Shown piece by piece: positions 8,154 through 14,155 of a stretch of 14,879 nt of DNA. The notes under the pieces were generated by a model. It was given only the letters and a program-made list of their open reading frames with translations. It searched no databases and was not told the origin of the DNA. Source of the stretch: Comamonadaceae bacterium (lineage in GTDB: Bacteria; Pseudomonadota; Gammaproteobacteria; Burkholderiales; Burkholderiaceae_C); the NCBI GenBank assembly GCA_947374705.1, contig CANCDA010000042.1:1-14879 (forward strand), read 5' to 3'. Position numbers and translations under genes: made by a program. How positions within the stretch are numbered: position 1 is the first letter of the stretch; each line of letters starts with the position of its first letter.

Positions 8154-8986
8154 AGTCGCTCTACGACATTCCCGCCCCCGCCAAGCTCAACCTGTTTTTG
8201 CACATCACCGGGCGCAGGGCCGACGGCTACCACCTTTTGCAGTCCGCCTTCATGCTGATCGACTGGCATGACACCCTGCATTTCGAGCTGTGCACGCAGT
8301 CCAACATCAGCCGCGAAGACTTGCTGACCCCTCTGCCTGAAGACGACCTCATCCTTCGCGCCGCCCGTGCACTGCAAACCCTTGGTGGCACAACGCAGGG
8401 CGCGCATATCAGCGTTGAAAAACGCCTGCCTGCACAAGCCGGTATGGGGGGAGGATCATCGGACGCCGCCTCCACCCTGCTTGCCCTCAACCGGCTGTGG
8501 GAACTTCACCTGAGCCTGCAACAACTCACCCAGATTGGTTTGAGCCTGGGTGCCGATGTGCCGTTTTTCCTGAGCGGCCACAACGCTTGGGTCGAAGGCA
8601 TCGGTGAAAAAATCACCCCCCTATCCTTGCCGCGCGCTCAGTTTTTGGTCATCAAGCCAGACGCCGGACTGCCCACCCAAGCGATTTTTTCAGCCCCCGA
8701 CTTAAAAAGGGACACGAATCCCGCTATAATCGCAGGCTTCGCTGCAAACCCATTCGGCTTTGGCCGCAACGACTTACAAGCTGTTGCGCAAAGACTTTGC
8801 CCCGAGGTGACAAAAGCCCTAGATTGGCTTGACTCACGCGGACTTCAAGGTCGAATGACAGGTTCTGGAAGTGCTGTTTTTGCACATGTGCCCACTCTGT
8901 TTGAATTGGGCGATGTACCGAAAGCCCTACAGATCAGGTTGTGCAGCAATCTTGAGGTTCACCCTTTGGCGGGTTGGGCCTCTTGA
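8150..8986 (+). CDS. ispE: 4-diphosphocytidyl-2-C-methyl-D-erythritol kinase IspE
   Basis: IspE phosphorylates CDP-methylerythritol in the MEP pathway to isoprenoid precursors. It is a GHMP kinase of 278 residues, the normal size. Visible motifs: PAPAKLNLFLHITGRRADGY at residues 8-27, with catalytic Lys12; the ATP-binding glycine loop PAQAGMGGGSSDAAS at 94-108; catalytic Asp136 in GADVPFFLSG; and the C-terminal GHMP loop MTGSGSAVFA. The start ATG overlaps the lolB stop. A perfect TATAAT lies within the coding sequence at 8725-8730 and probably serves the downstream tRNA and prs. Confidence 0.96.
   Translation: MKSLYDIPAPAKLNLFLHITGRRADGYHLLQSAFMLIDWHDTLHFELCTQSNISREDLLTPLPEDDLILRAARALQTLGGTTQGAHISVEKRLPAQAGMGGGSSDAASTLLALNRLWELHLSLQQLTQIGLSLGADVPFFLSGHNAWVEGIGEKITPLSLPRAQFLVIKPDAGLPTQAIFSAPDLKRDTNPAIIAGFAANPFGFGRNDLQAVAQRLCPEVTKALDWLDSRGLQGRMTGSGSAVFAHVPTLFELGDVPKALQIRLCSNLEVHPLAGWAS
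8702..8730 (+). promoter_or_regulatory. Predicted promoter inside ispE for tRNA-Gln and prs
   Basis: A consensus -10 box TATAAT lies at 8725-8730. With a 17-bp spacer the -35 hexamer is TTAAAA at 8702-8707 (4 of 6 matches to TTGACA). Transcription would start near 8737, about 290 nt before the tRNA. In E. coli, prs is also reported to be read from a promoter in the upstream ispE region with a long leader. Strength and use here are inference. Confidence 0.5.
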
Positions 8987-9000
8987 GAAATTGGTTTATC

Positions 9001-9025
9001 GGTGAGCCGTGTTAAGCGGTTCACC
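9001..9025 (+). other. Hairpin directly before tRNA-Gln
   Basis: GGTGAGCCG (9001-9009) pairs with CGGTTCACC (9017-9025), giving 9 bp with one G-U pair and a 7-nt loop. It ends 5 nt before the tRNA and has no U-run, so it is not a terminator. It may be a folding or processing element of the tRNA 5' leader. Confidence 0.35.
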
Positions 9026-9030
9026 CGTGT

Positions 9031-9107
9031 AGGGGAGTCGCCAAGTTGGTTAAGGCACTGGATTTTGATTCCAGCATGCGAAGGTTCGAGTCCTTCTTCC
9101 CCTGCCA
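9031..9107 (+). tRNA. tRNA-Gln (anticodon UUG)
   Basis: This is a complete 77-nt tRNA that folds by eye. The acceptor arms AGGGGAG and TTCCCCT form 7 pairs (last one G-U), then discriminator G and an encoded CCA at 9105-9107. The D arm has GCC...GGC. The anticodon stem CTGGA/TCCAG encloses the 7-nt loop TTTTGAT with anticodon TTG at 9065-9067, reading glutamine codon CAA. The T arm GAAGG/CCTTC holds loop TTCGAGT. It lies between ispE and prs on the same strand and is likely cut from a transcript that continues into prs. Confidence 0.97.
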
Positions 9108-9114
9108 AAATTTT

Positions 9115-9139
9115 CGGACCATTTGCTTGGCCCGTTTTT
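9115..9139 (+). terminator. Weak terminator-like hairpin between tRNA-Gln and prs
   Basis: CGGACC (9115-9120) can pair with GGCCCG (9129-9134), 5 of 6 pairs with an A-C mismatch and an 8-nt loop, followed by TTTTT (9135-9139). The stem is short, so at most partial termination is expected; it may lower prs readthrough relative to tRNA output. Confidence 0.3.
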
Positions 9140-9164
9140 CTCACTCTTGAGCGCTGGGATGATC

Positions 9165-10142
9165 ATGCAGTCCGTACAAACTTCTGACTTTTTGGTTTTT
9201 ACCGGCAATGCCAATCCCGCCTTGGCCGCAGACATTGCCCGCAACCTCGGTGTCACGCTCGGTGCAGCCACGGTAGGCCGCTTCTCTGACGGCGAAGTTC
9301 TGGTCGAAATCAACCAAAACGTGCGTGCCCGCGACGTCTTTGTGGTGCAGTCCACCTGCGCGCCCACCAACGACAACCTGATGGAACTGCTGGTCATGGT
9401 GGACGCCCTGCGGCGTGCATCGGCCGAGCGTATCTACGCCGTGATCCCTTACTTCGGCTACGCCCGCCAAGACCGTCGCCCGCGCTCCAGTCGCGTGCCC
9501 ATCACGGCCAAAGTTGTGGCCGACATGCTGCAGGCCGTGGGCGTTACCAGCCTGCTGACCATGGACTTGCATGCCGACCAAATCCAAGGCTTCTTTGATA
9601 TCCCGGTGGACAACATCTACGCTTCGACCGTGCTGCTGGGCGATCTGCGCCAAAAGAACTACGACGACCTGATTGTTGTGTCGCCCGACGTTGGCGGCGT
9701 GGTGCGCGCCCGTGCGCTGGCCAAACAGCTCAACTGCGATCTGGCCATCATCGACAAGCGCCGCCCCAAAGCCAATGTCAGCGAAGTCATGCACGTGATC
9801 GGTGAGATCGACGGTCGCAACTGCGTCATCATGGACGACATGATCGACACCGCAGGCACGCTGGTCAAGGCCGCTGAGGTGCTCAAAGAGCGTGGTGCCA
9901 AAAAGGTCTATGCCTACTGCTCGCACCCCATTTTTTCCGGCCCCGCCATCGAGCGCATCTCCAAAGGCGATGCACTGGACGAAGTGGTCGTCACCAACAC
10001 CATCCCCCTGGGCGAAGCAGCCTCCAACTGCTCAAAAATTCGCCAGGTGAATGTGGCCCCCTTGATTGCAGAGACCATCCGGCGCATTGCCAAAGGTGAG
10101 TCTGTCATGAGTTTGTTCTCGGACCAGGAAGACCTTTTCTGA
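9165..10142 (+). CDS. prs: Ribose-phosphate pyrophosphokinase (PRPP synthetase)
   Basis: Prs makes PRPP from ribose 5-phosphate and ATP for nucleotide, histidine, tryptophan and NAD synthesis. The protein has 325 residues from ATG 9165; E. coli Prs has 315. Visible family segments: FTGNANPALA near the N-terminus, GRFSDGEV, the ATP-site region YFGYARQDRR, the metal-binding LHADQIQGFF, the flexible-loop DKRRPK, and the PRPP-binding loop DDMIDTAGT at about 224-232. I prefer ATG 9165, which has GGGA 5 nt upstream; ATG 9159 in the same frame would add two residues. It follows tRNA-Gln by about 57 bp. A strong hairpin-plus-T-run follows the stop, before rplY. Confidence 0.96.
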   Translation: MQSVQTSDFLVFTGNANPALAADIARNLGVTLGAATVGRFSDGEVLVEINQNVRARDVFVVQSTCAPTNDNLMELLVMVDALRRASAERIYAVIPYFGYARQDRRPRSSRVPITAKVVADMLQAVGVTSLLTMDLHADQIQGFFDIPVDNIYASTVLLGDLRQKNYDDLIVVSPDVGGVVRARALAKQLNCDLAIIDKRRPKANVSEVMHVIGEIDGRNCVIMDDMIDTAGTLVKAAEVLKERGAKKVYAYCSHPIFSGPAIERISKGDALDEVVVTNTIPLGEAASNCSKIRQVNVAPLIAETIRRIAKGESVMSLFSDQEDLF

Positions 10143-10157
10143 TCCAGGCAAAAAGTG

Positions 10158-10193
10158 GGCTCGTGCGCGCCATTGAGCGTGCCGGGCCTTTTT
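10158..10193 (+). terminator. Rho-independent terminator or attenuator between prs and rplY
   Basis: Bases 10158-10170 pair with 10177-10188 in 12 base pairs (two G-U) with a single bulged T at 10164 and a 6-nt loop CATTGA. TTTTT follows at 10189-10193. I see no promoter between it and rplY, so it may be partly read through. Confidence 0.6.
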
Positions 10194-10199
10194 AAAACC

Positions 10200-10235
10200 G
10201 GAGTCACACTGGTCGCGGTGGACTCCTTCAGGAGT
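10200..10235 (+). promoter_or_regulatory. Two mutually exclusive hairpins at the rplY ribosome-binding site
   Basis: GGAGTC (10200-10205) pairs perfectly with GACTCC (10221-10226). ACTCC (10222-10226) also pairs perfectly with GGAGT (10231-10235), which is the rplY Shine-Dalgarno sequence, 5 nt before ATG 10241, with loop TTCA. The first hairpin leaves the site free and the second hides it. This looks like a translational switch, possibly for autoregulation by bL25. Confidence 0.45.
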
Positions 10236-10240
10236 AAGTT

Positions 10241-10909
10241 ATGAATTTTGTCGCTTTTGAGCGCGCTAAGCAGGGCACGGGTGCGAGCCGCCGTCTCCGC
10301 ATCACCGGCCGCACGCCCGGTATCGTCTATGGTGGTGCAACCCCACCCGCTATGGTCGAACTCGATCACAACGCCTTGTGGCATGCCCTGAAGAAAGAGG
10401 CTTTCCACTCCAGCGTTCTGGACATGGAAATCGCCGGTCAGGTCAACAAAGTTTTGCTGCGCAACGTGCAAATGCACCCGTTCAAGCAACTCGTGTTGCA
10501 CATTGACTTCCAGCGCGTGGACGCCACCACCAAGCTGCACATGAAAGTGCCATTGCACTACAGCGGTGACGAGAACTCTCCTGCCGTCAAGACCGAAGGC
10601 TGCATTGCCAACCACGTCGTGACCGAAATCGAAGTGCTGTGTCTGCCTGCCGACCTGCCCGAGTTCATCGCCGTTGATCTGAGCGGCCTGAAGAAAGGTC
10701 ACTCGCTGCACCTCAACGACGTCGTTTTGCCTAAGGGTGTGACGGCTGTGACCCACGGTAAAAACAACCCCGTGTTGGTCTCTGTTGTGATGGTGGCTGG
10801 CGCTGAGCCTGCCCCTGAAGCAGCGGCTGCAGCCCCTGCCGCTGACGCCAAAGCTGCGGGCAAAGCCCCAGCCAAAGCACCGGCTAAAGCACCAGCGGCC
10901 AAGAAGTAA
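10241..10909 (+). CDS. rplY: 50S ribosomal protein bL25, long Ctc type
   Basis: bL25 binds 5S rRNA in the large subunit. This 222-residue form has the N-terminal L25 domain (about 1-95; GASRRLRITGRTPGIVYGG and FKQLVLHIDFQRV are visible) and the second beta-rich CTC/TL5 domain (about 100-185; the PADLPEFI and GHSLHLNDVVLP segments). It ends in a tail of about 35 residues rich in Ala, Pro and Lys with KAPA repeats. E. coli L25 has only the first domain (94 residues). The start has an excellent Shine-Dalgarno GGAGT at 10231-10235 that can be masked by an upstream hairpin. A strong terminator follows, so pth is separately transcribed. Confidence 0.95.
   Translation: MNFVAFERAKQGTGASRRLRITGRTPGIVYGGATPPAMVELDHNALWHALKKEAFHSSVLDMEIAGQVNKVLLRNVQMHPFKQLVLHIDFQRVDATTKLHMKVPLHYSGDENSPAVKTEGCIANHVVTEIEVLCLPADLPEFIAVDLSGLKKGHSLHLNDVVLPKGVTAVTHGKNNPVLVSVVMVAGAEPAPEAAAAAPAADAKAAGKAPAKAPAKAPAAKK
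10862..10897 (+). repeat. Three 12-bp tandem repeats in the 3' end of rplY
   Basis: Units at 10862-10873, 10874-10885 and 10886-10897 (AAAGCMCCRGCN type) encode the repeated Lys-Ala-Pro-Ala tail of bL25. They differ mostly in third codon positions. This is a likely site of length variation between strains. Confidence 0.7.
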
Positions 10910-10926
10910 CTCTTCTTCGCTCTGCC

Positions 10927-10955
10927 AAAAGGCCCACCTCGGTGGGCCTTTTTTT
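10927..10955 (+). terminator. Rho-independent terminator after rplY
   Basis: GGCCCAC (10931-10937) and GTGGGCC (10942-10948) form a perfect stem with loop CTCG, extended by AAAA/TTTT pairs, and followed by a run of seven T (10949-10955). It lies 20-45 bp after the rplY stop. The A-run makes it potentially active on both strands. Confidence 0.92.
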
Positions 10956-10983
10956 ATGCATTTTTCGCGCGTGAGGCATGCAG

Positions 10984-10995
10984 GATAATTTACCC
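10984..10995 (+). promoter_or_regulatory. -10-like GATAAT just before pth (possible leaderless start)
   Basis: GATAAT at 10984-10989 (5 of 6 matches to consensus) lies exactly 6 nt before ATG 10996. It follows the rplY terminator, so pth needs its own promoter. No Shine-Dalgarno sequence and no clear -35 are seen. Spacing to the ATG is identical to that at the TPR gene. Confidence 0.4.
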
Positions 10996-11652
10996 ATGAT
11001 CAAGTTATTTGTAGGCCTAGGCAACCCCGGCCCTGAGTATGAAGCGACCCGCCACAACGCGGGTTTTTGGTGGATCGATGCGCTGGCCAGCGAGCTCAAA
11101 GTCAGCTTGCAGCCAGACCGCAACTTCCACGGTTTTGTGGCGCGCATCAGCCTGCATGGCCAGACCGTGTGGCTACTCAAGCCACAAACTTTCATGAACG
11201 TGTCAGGCAAGGCAGTTGCCGCACTGGCGCGGTTTTACAAAATCCAGCCCGATGAAATTCTGGTCGCGCATGACGAGCTCGACATCATTCCCGGCCAAGC
11301 CAAACTCAAGTTTGCAGGCAGCCACGCCGGCCACAACGGCCTGCGCGACATCCACGCCCAACTCGGCACCGGCGACTACTGGCGCTTACGCCTGGGCGTG
11401 GGCCACCCCGGCGTTAAATCTGAAGTCATCCACTGGGTGTTGAAGAAACCCTCACCCGAACACCGCGAAGCGATTGAAGACACCGTACACCGCACCCTCA
11501 AAGCCATCCCGCCCCTACTGGCGGGCGAGATGGAAAAAGCCACGCTCTTGATCCACACCAGCAAACCGCCCCGACCCAAACCCCCCAAGCCCGCCAGCGC
11601 TGAAGCACCCCTTACCGATCCAAAAACCAATGAACAGGGAGACCCCGCATGA
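10996..11652 (+). CDS. pth: Peptidyl-tRNA hydrolase
   Basis: Pth frees tRNA from peptidyl-tRNA dropped by ribosomes. The N-terminus MIKLFVGLGNPGPEYEATRH has Asn10 and catalytic His20 (in RHNAGF). The segments KPQTFMNVSGKAVAAL and VAHDELD (family Asp) are also present. I chose ATG 10996, which matches the N-terminus of homologues; ATG 10978 would add six residues but leaves the GATAAT box inside the gene. With 218 residues it is longer than E. coli Pth (194) because of a Pro/Lys-rich C-terminal tail after about residue 190. The stop overlaps the next gene by 4 bp (ATGA). Confidence 0.95.
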   Translation: MIKLFVGLGNPGPEYEATRHNAGFWWIDALASELKVSLQPDRNFHGFVARISLHGQTVWLLKPQTFMNVSGKAVAALARFYKIQPDEILVAHDELDIIPGQAKLKFAGSHAGHNGLRDIHAQLGTGDYWRLRLGVGHPGVKSEVIHWVLKKPSPEHREAIEDTVHRTLKAIPPLLAGEMEKATLLIHTSKPPRPKPPKPASAEAPLTDPKTNEQGDPA

Positions 11653-12080
11653 AACGTTTGTCCAACATTGCTCTAGTTTTAGTAGCACTCTGCGCTATTC
11701 AAATCAAGGCTCACGCTCAAAATGCCTACCGCTGTGGCAACAGCTACAGCCAAACGCCCTGCCCCGGAGGCGTTACGATTGATGCGGCGGATAACCGCAG
11801 CGGCGCGCAAAAAGCACAGTCTGACGCGGTGATTCAGCGCGACAAGGCGACTGCGGACAGCATGGAAAAATCACGCCGCCAAGAGGAAGAGGCTTTGCGG
11901 CGTCAGCAGAGCAGCGTTGCGCCCGTGCAGGCCAGCAAGAACCCCAATACCGAAAAGAAAGTGGCTCAGTCCGTGCGTCACGTCAGAAAATACAATCAAA
12001 AAAACCCTGACAACTTCACCGCCAAAGCCCCAAGCGAGTCCAAGAAAAAGAAACCGGTTACCGCCACCACATCCCCCTAG
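11649..12080 (+). CDS. Small exported DUF4124-like protein
   Basis: This is a predicted periplasmic protein of 143 residues with a signal peptide to about residue 23 (AHA|Q). The mature start NAYRCGNSYSQTPCPGG resembles the DUF4124 motif, a short beta segment with two cysteines and the phrase 'YSQTPCP'. The middle (about 60-95) is charged and coiled-coil-like, rich in Glu, Arg and Gln. The C-terminus is Lys-rich. The function of the family is not known to me. It has a good Shine-Dalgarno sequence (AGGGAG, 11636-11641) and overlaps the pth stop, so it is translated with pth. It converges on the ferredoxin gene, with 30 bp between the stops. Confidence 0.72.
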   Translation: MKRLSNIALVLVALCAIQIKAHAQNAYRCGNSYSQTPCPGGVTIDAADNRSGAQKAQSDAVIQRDKATADSMEKSRRQEEEALRRQQSSVAPVQASKNPNTEKKVAQSVRHVRKYNQKNPDNFTAKAPSESKKKKPVTATTSP

Positions 12081-12110
12081 ATTCACAGGGGGGGGTGACA
12101 CGGTACAGAC

Positions 12111-12383
12111 TTACGGTGCGGCAGACCCGGGTTTGGCCTGCGCCTGCAAACGCCGGTATTTTTGCCACAAGGTCTCGTTGTCTTCCACAAATTGCGGGTT
12201 CACGGGAATGCAGGCCACGGGGCAGACTTGCACGCACTGGGGTTCGTCAAAATGACCTACGCATTCGGTGCAGCGGTGGGGGTCGATCTCGTAGATTTCT
12301 GGGCCGAGAAAGATGGCTTCGTTCGGGCACTCGGGTTCGCACACATCGCAGTTGATGCACTCGTCGGTGATGATCAGGGACAT
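12111..12383 (-). CDS. yfhL: YfhL-type 2[4Fe-4S] ferredoxin
   Basis: This is a small electron carrier of 90 residues. The first cluster motif is C9-x2-C12-x2-C15-x3-C19-P; the second is C38-x2-C41-x8-C50-x3-C54-P, with an extra Cys at 58. The longer loop between the second and third cysteines of the second motif and the C-terminal helix are typical of the Allochromatium-type (YfhL) dicluster ferredoxins. ATG 12383 starts right before the first motif (MSLIITDECINC). It is the last gene of the minus-strand run from coaD. Its start overlaps the end of the histidine phosphatase gene by 10 bp, and no strong Shine-Dalgarno sequence is seen, so it depends on coupling. Its redox partner is not evident. 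Confidence 0.93.
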   Translation of the reverse strand: MSLIITDECINCDVCEPECPNEAIFLGPEIYEIDPHRCTECVGHFDEPQCVQVCPVACIPVNPQFVEDNETLWQKYRRLQAQAKPGSAAP

Positions 12384-13048
12384 GTGGCAAGCATCCGTTT
12401 GCGCTGGTCGTACACCGGCTGGGGTGGCATGTCGGCCAGGTGCTCGATGTCGGCCCATTCCAAAATATCTATCGCCTCACCCTCCACGCGCACGCGGTTC
12501 AGGCCCGCGTTGGGGATCAGGGTTTGGCGCGGGCCGGACAGAGGCAGCGCCTTGGCGGATCGGTAAATCATGTCGAGCACGCCGCCATGCGTGACCACCG
12601 CCACGGTTTGCTGCGGGTAGGCCAAGGCCAGCGCACGCACCGCCGCCAACACCCGCGTGTGAAACTGACGCACGCTCTCACCGCCCACAAACGCAAAGTC
12701 CGCATCAAACAGCGTCCACTGCGCCCATTCATCCGGGAATTGCGCCTTGATGTCGGCCACCAGCAGGCCCTCGATCACACCGAAGCTTTGCTCGCGCAGG
12801 GCCGCGTTCAAGAGGGGTTGGAGTTCTCGCTCGCCCGCTCGGTTCTGCGCCACCGGCAGGGCCGTTTGCTGCGCGCGCATCAAGTCGCTGCACACCAGGG
12901 TGTGCACGTCCTCCTGCGCCAGACGCAGCCCGATGCGGCGCGCTTGCTCGTGCCCAGTGGCGTTGAGCGGCACATCGATTTGCCCTTGAAAACGCAGTTC
13001 ACGGTTCCAGTCGGTCTCGCCGTGACGGATCAGAATCAACTCAGTCAT
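12374..13048 (-). CDS. Histidine phosphatase family protein (phosphoglycerate-mutase-like)
   Basis: This is a 224-residue member of the histidine phosphatase superfamily. The motif LIRHGETDWN gives the phosphorylated His9 and Arg8; the second arginine is in SDLMRAQQTA; the acid residue is in LREQSFGVIEG; and the second histidine is His154 in VVTHGGVLDM. All catalytic positions are present. Such proteins range from phosphoglycerate mutase GpmB to alpha-ribazole phosphatase CobC and general phosphatases; the substrate cannot be told from sequence, and no cobalamin genes are nearby. GAGG lies 8 nt before the ATG. The start overlaps the universal stress gene stop (ATGA), and the end overlaps the ferredoxin start. 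Confidence 0.9.
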   Translation of the reverse strand: MTELILIRHGETDWNRELRFQGQIDVPLNATGHEQARRIGLRLAQEDVHTLVCSDLMRAQQTALPVAQNRAGERELQPLLNAALREQSFGVIEGLLVADIKAQFPDEWAQWTLFDADFAFVGGESVRQFHTRVLAAVRALALAYPQQTVAVVTHGGVLDMIYRSAKALPLSGPRQTLIPNAGLNRVRVEGEAIDILEWADIEHLADMPPQPVYDQRKRMLATCP

Positions 13049-13530
13049 GCTTCGCTTATCGCCTCATTGCTTTCGTTGGCTGTGTCAGCCTCCATTTCCG
13101 CTTGCGCGGGCTTGACGATCATCACCGGCACACCCGACGCATGCAGCACCTCATTGGCCACCGAGCCCAGCAAGGCGCTGCGCAAAGTGCCCTGGCCGCG
13201 CGCGCCCATAACCACCAGCTCGCAACCATAGCGTTCCAAAATATCGATCAAGGTATGCGCCGGGTCACCCTTGGCCACTTCGCTCTCATAAGCGATGCCG
13301 GCCTGATCCAGCAGCGCCTGCGCGGGCTCCAAGGCGTGGGCCCCGGCCTCAGCGCTGATGCGCTCAATCATGTCGGCGTCATGCGCCACCACCAACTCGT
13401 ACAAAGACGCGGGCTCTTGCACATTGGCCAGCACCACATCGGCCTGTAGGCCTTGGCGCACCAGCCCCACCGCAAAGCGCACCGCCGCCATCGACAGCTC
13501 GGAACCATCCACCGGTAGCAGTATTTTCAT
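13045..13530 (-). CDS. Universal stress protein (UspA family)
   Basis: This is a 161-residue single-domain Usp. It begins MKILLPVDGSELS, with Asp8 for nucleotide binding, and has the ATP-binding signature G109-x2-G112-x9-G122-S123 in MGARGQG...LLGSVANEVL. The presence of this motif suggests the ATP-binding UspFG/MJ0577 subtype rather than UspA proper. The C-terminal 20 residues are acidic and look disordered. The best ribosome-binding site of the operon precedes it (GAGGAG, 13539-13544, 8 nt before ATG). Both ends overlap their neighbours by 4 bp. The partner process is unknown. Confidence 0.93.
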   Translation of the reverse strand: MKILLPVDGSELSMAAVRFAVGLVRQGLQADVVLANVQEPASLYELVVAHDADMIERISAEAGAHALEPAQALLDQAGIAYESEVAKGDPAHTLIDILERYGCELVVMGARGQGTLRSALLGSVANEVLHASGVPVMIVKPAQAEMEADTANESNEAISEA

Positions 13531-14117
13531 GGCTTTTTCTCCTCTAGTGCAATACGAAATTCTTCCACCCGCGCCGCATGGTCAGCCGCGTCCCCATAGT
13601 TCAAAAAATGCGCGTAGCGGGCATGGGTGCCCAGCACTTTGCGGGCATGCTTGATGGGGCAGAAGTACTGCTCGGTACGCGCCACAATTTCGCTCACATA
13701 GGCCAGTAAACCCGTGCCGTAAGCGCAATAGGTGCAGTGAAATTTCTCAACAAAATTCAGGTAAGCCAAGTGCTGCCGATCCAGCACGATGTAGTCCGCG
13801 CGGCGCACCTTGGCCACGCGGTAAATCGGGAAGCACGTGGCCTGGTAAAAACTCACGCACACGTCCAGCACCAGCATCGGAAAAATCATGCTGTAAATGA
13901 TGGGGCCGGTGATTAAATTCTGTGGCCGATTCGTCACCAACCAGAGGAAGAAGCCCCGCTTCAAGCGTTGGTGTGTTTGACGAATGGTTTGCTCAAACTC
14001 AACCCGTTTGCCTTGAATCTGAAAGAACATGCGGTGCTCTTGCGCGTGCACCGCCGTTTGCAACTCGTCTTCCAGCACTTTGATTTGTGCGGGCAGTTCC
14101 CGGATTTGATCGTTCAT
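13527..14117 (-). CDS. Conserved-looking membrane protein with Cys/His cluster, function unknown
   Basis: This is a 196-residue protein I cannot name. Residues 1-55 are charged and helical, coiled-coil-like. Residues about 56-97 are hydrophobic and hold one or two membrane segments around LITGPIIYSMIFPMLVLDV. Then comes a basic stretch (RVAKVRRADY) and a compact domain with H116, H127, C128-x2-C131, C153 and H157 (FHCTYCAYG and YFCPIKHAR), which could bind a metal or an iron-sulphur cluster. The C-terminus is polar. The dense aromatic/Cys/His block looks strongly constrained. The start ATG 14117 lies 38 bp after coaD, and its stop overlaps the universal stress gene. Co-expression with a ferredoxin hints at redox chemistry at the membrane, but this is inference. 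Confidence 0.82.
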   Translation of the reverse strand: MNDQIRELPAQIKVLEDELQTAVHAQEHRMFFQIQGKRVEFEQTIRQTHQRLKRGFFLWLVTNRPQNLITGPIIYSMIFPMLVLDVCVSFYQATCFPIYRVAKVRRADYIVLDRQHLAYLNFVEKFHCTYCAYGTGLLAYVSEIVARTEQYFCPIKHARKVLGTHARYAHFLNYGDAADHAARVEEFRIALEEKKP

Positions 14118-14155
14118 GACATTTCAACCCCAGTTGAGTTGCGGTTCATCCGCCA

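Noticed and set aside
9123..9164. Earlier TTG start for prs
   Set aside because: It would begin just after the tRNA, inside a terminator-like hairpin, and add residues absent from known Prs proteins.
9141..9926. A 261-codon open frame on the minus strand opposite prs, and a second at 9914-10756 opposite prs/rplY
   Set aside because: Both are low-complexity His/Gln/Val-rich shadows of well-supported plus-strand genes.
12073..12095. CCCCCT/AGGGGG inverted repeat with a run of eight G at the pth-operon/ferredoxin convergence
   Set aside because: The stem is only 6 bp with no T-run on either strand. It is not a convincing terminator, so how the two converging units end is unclear.
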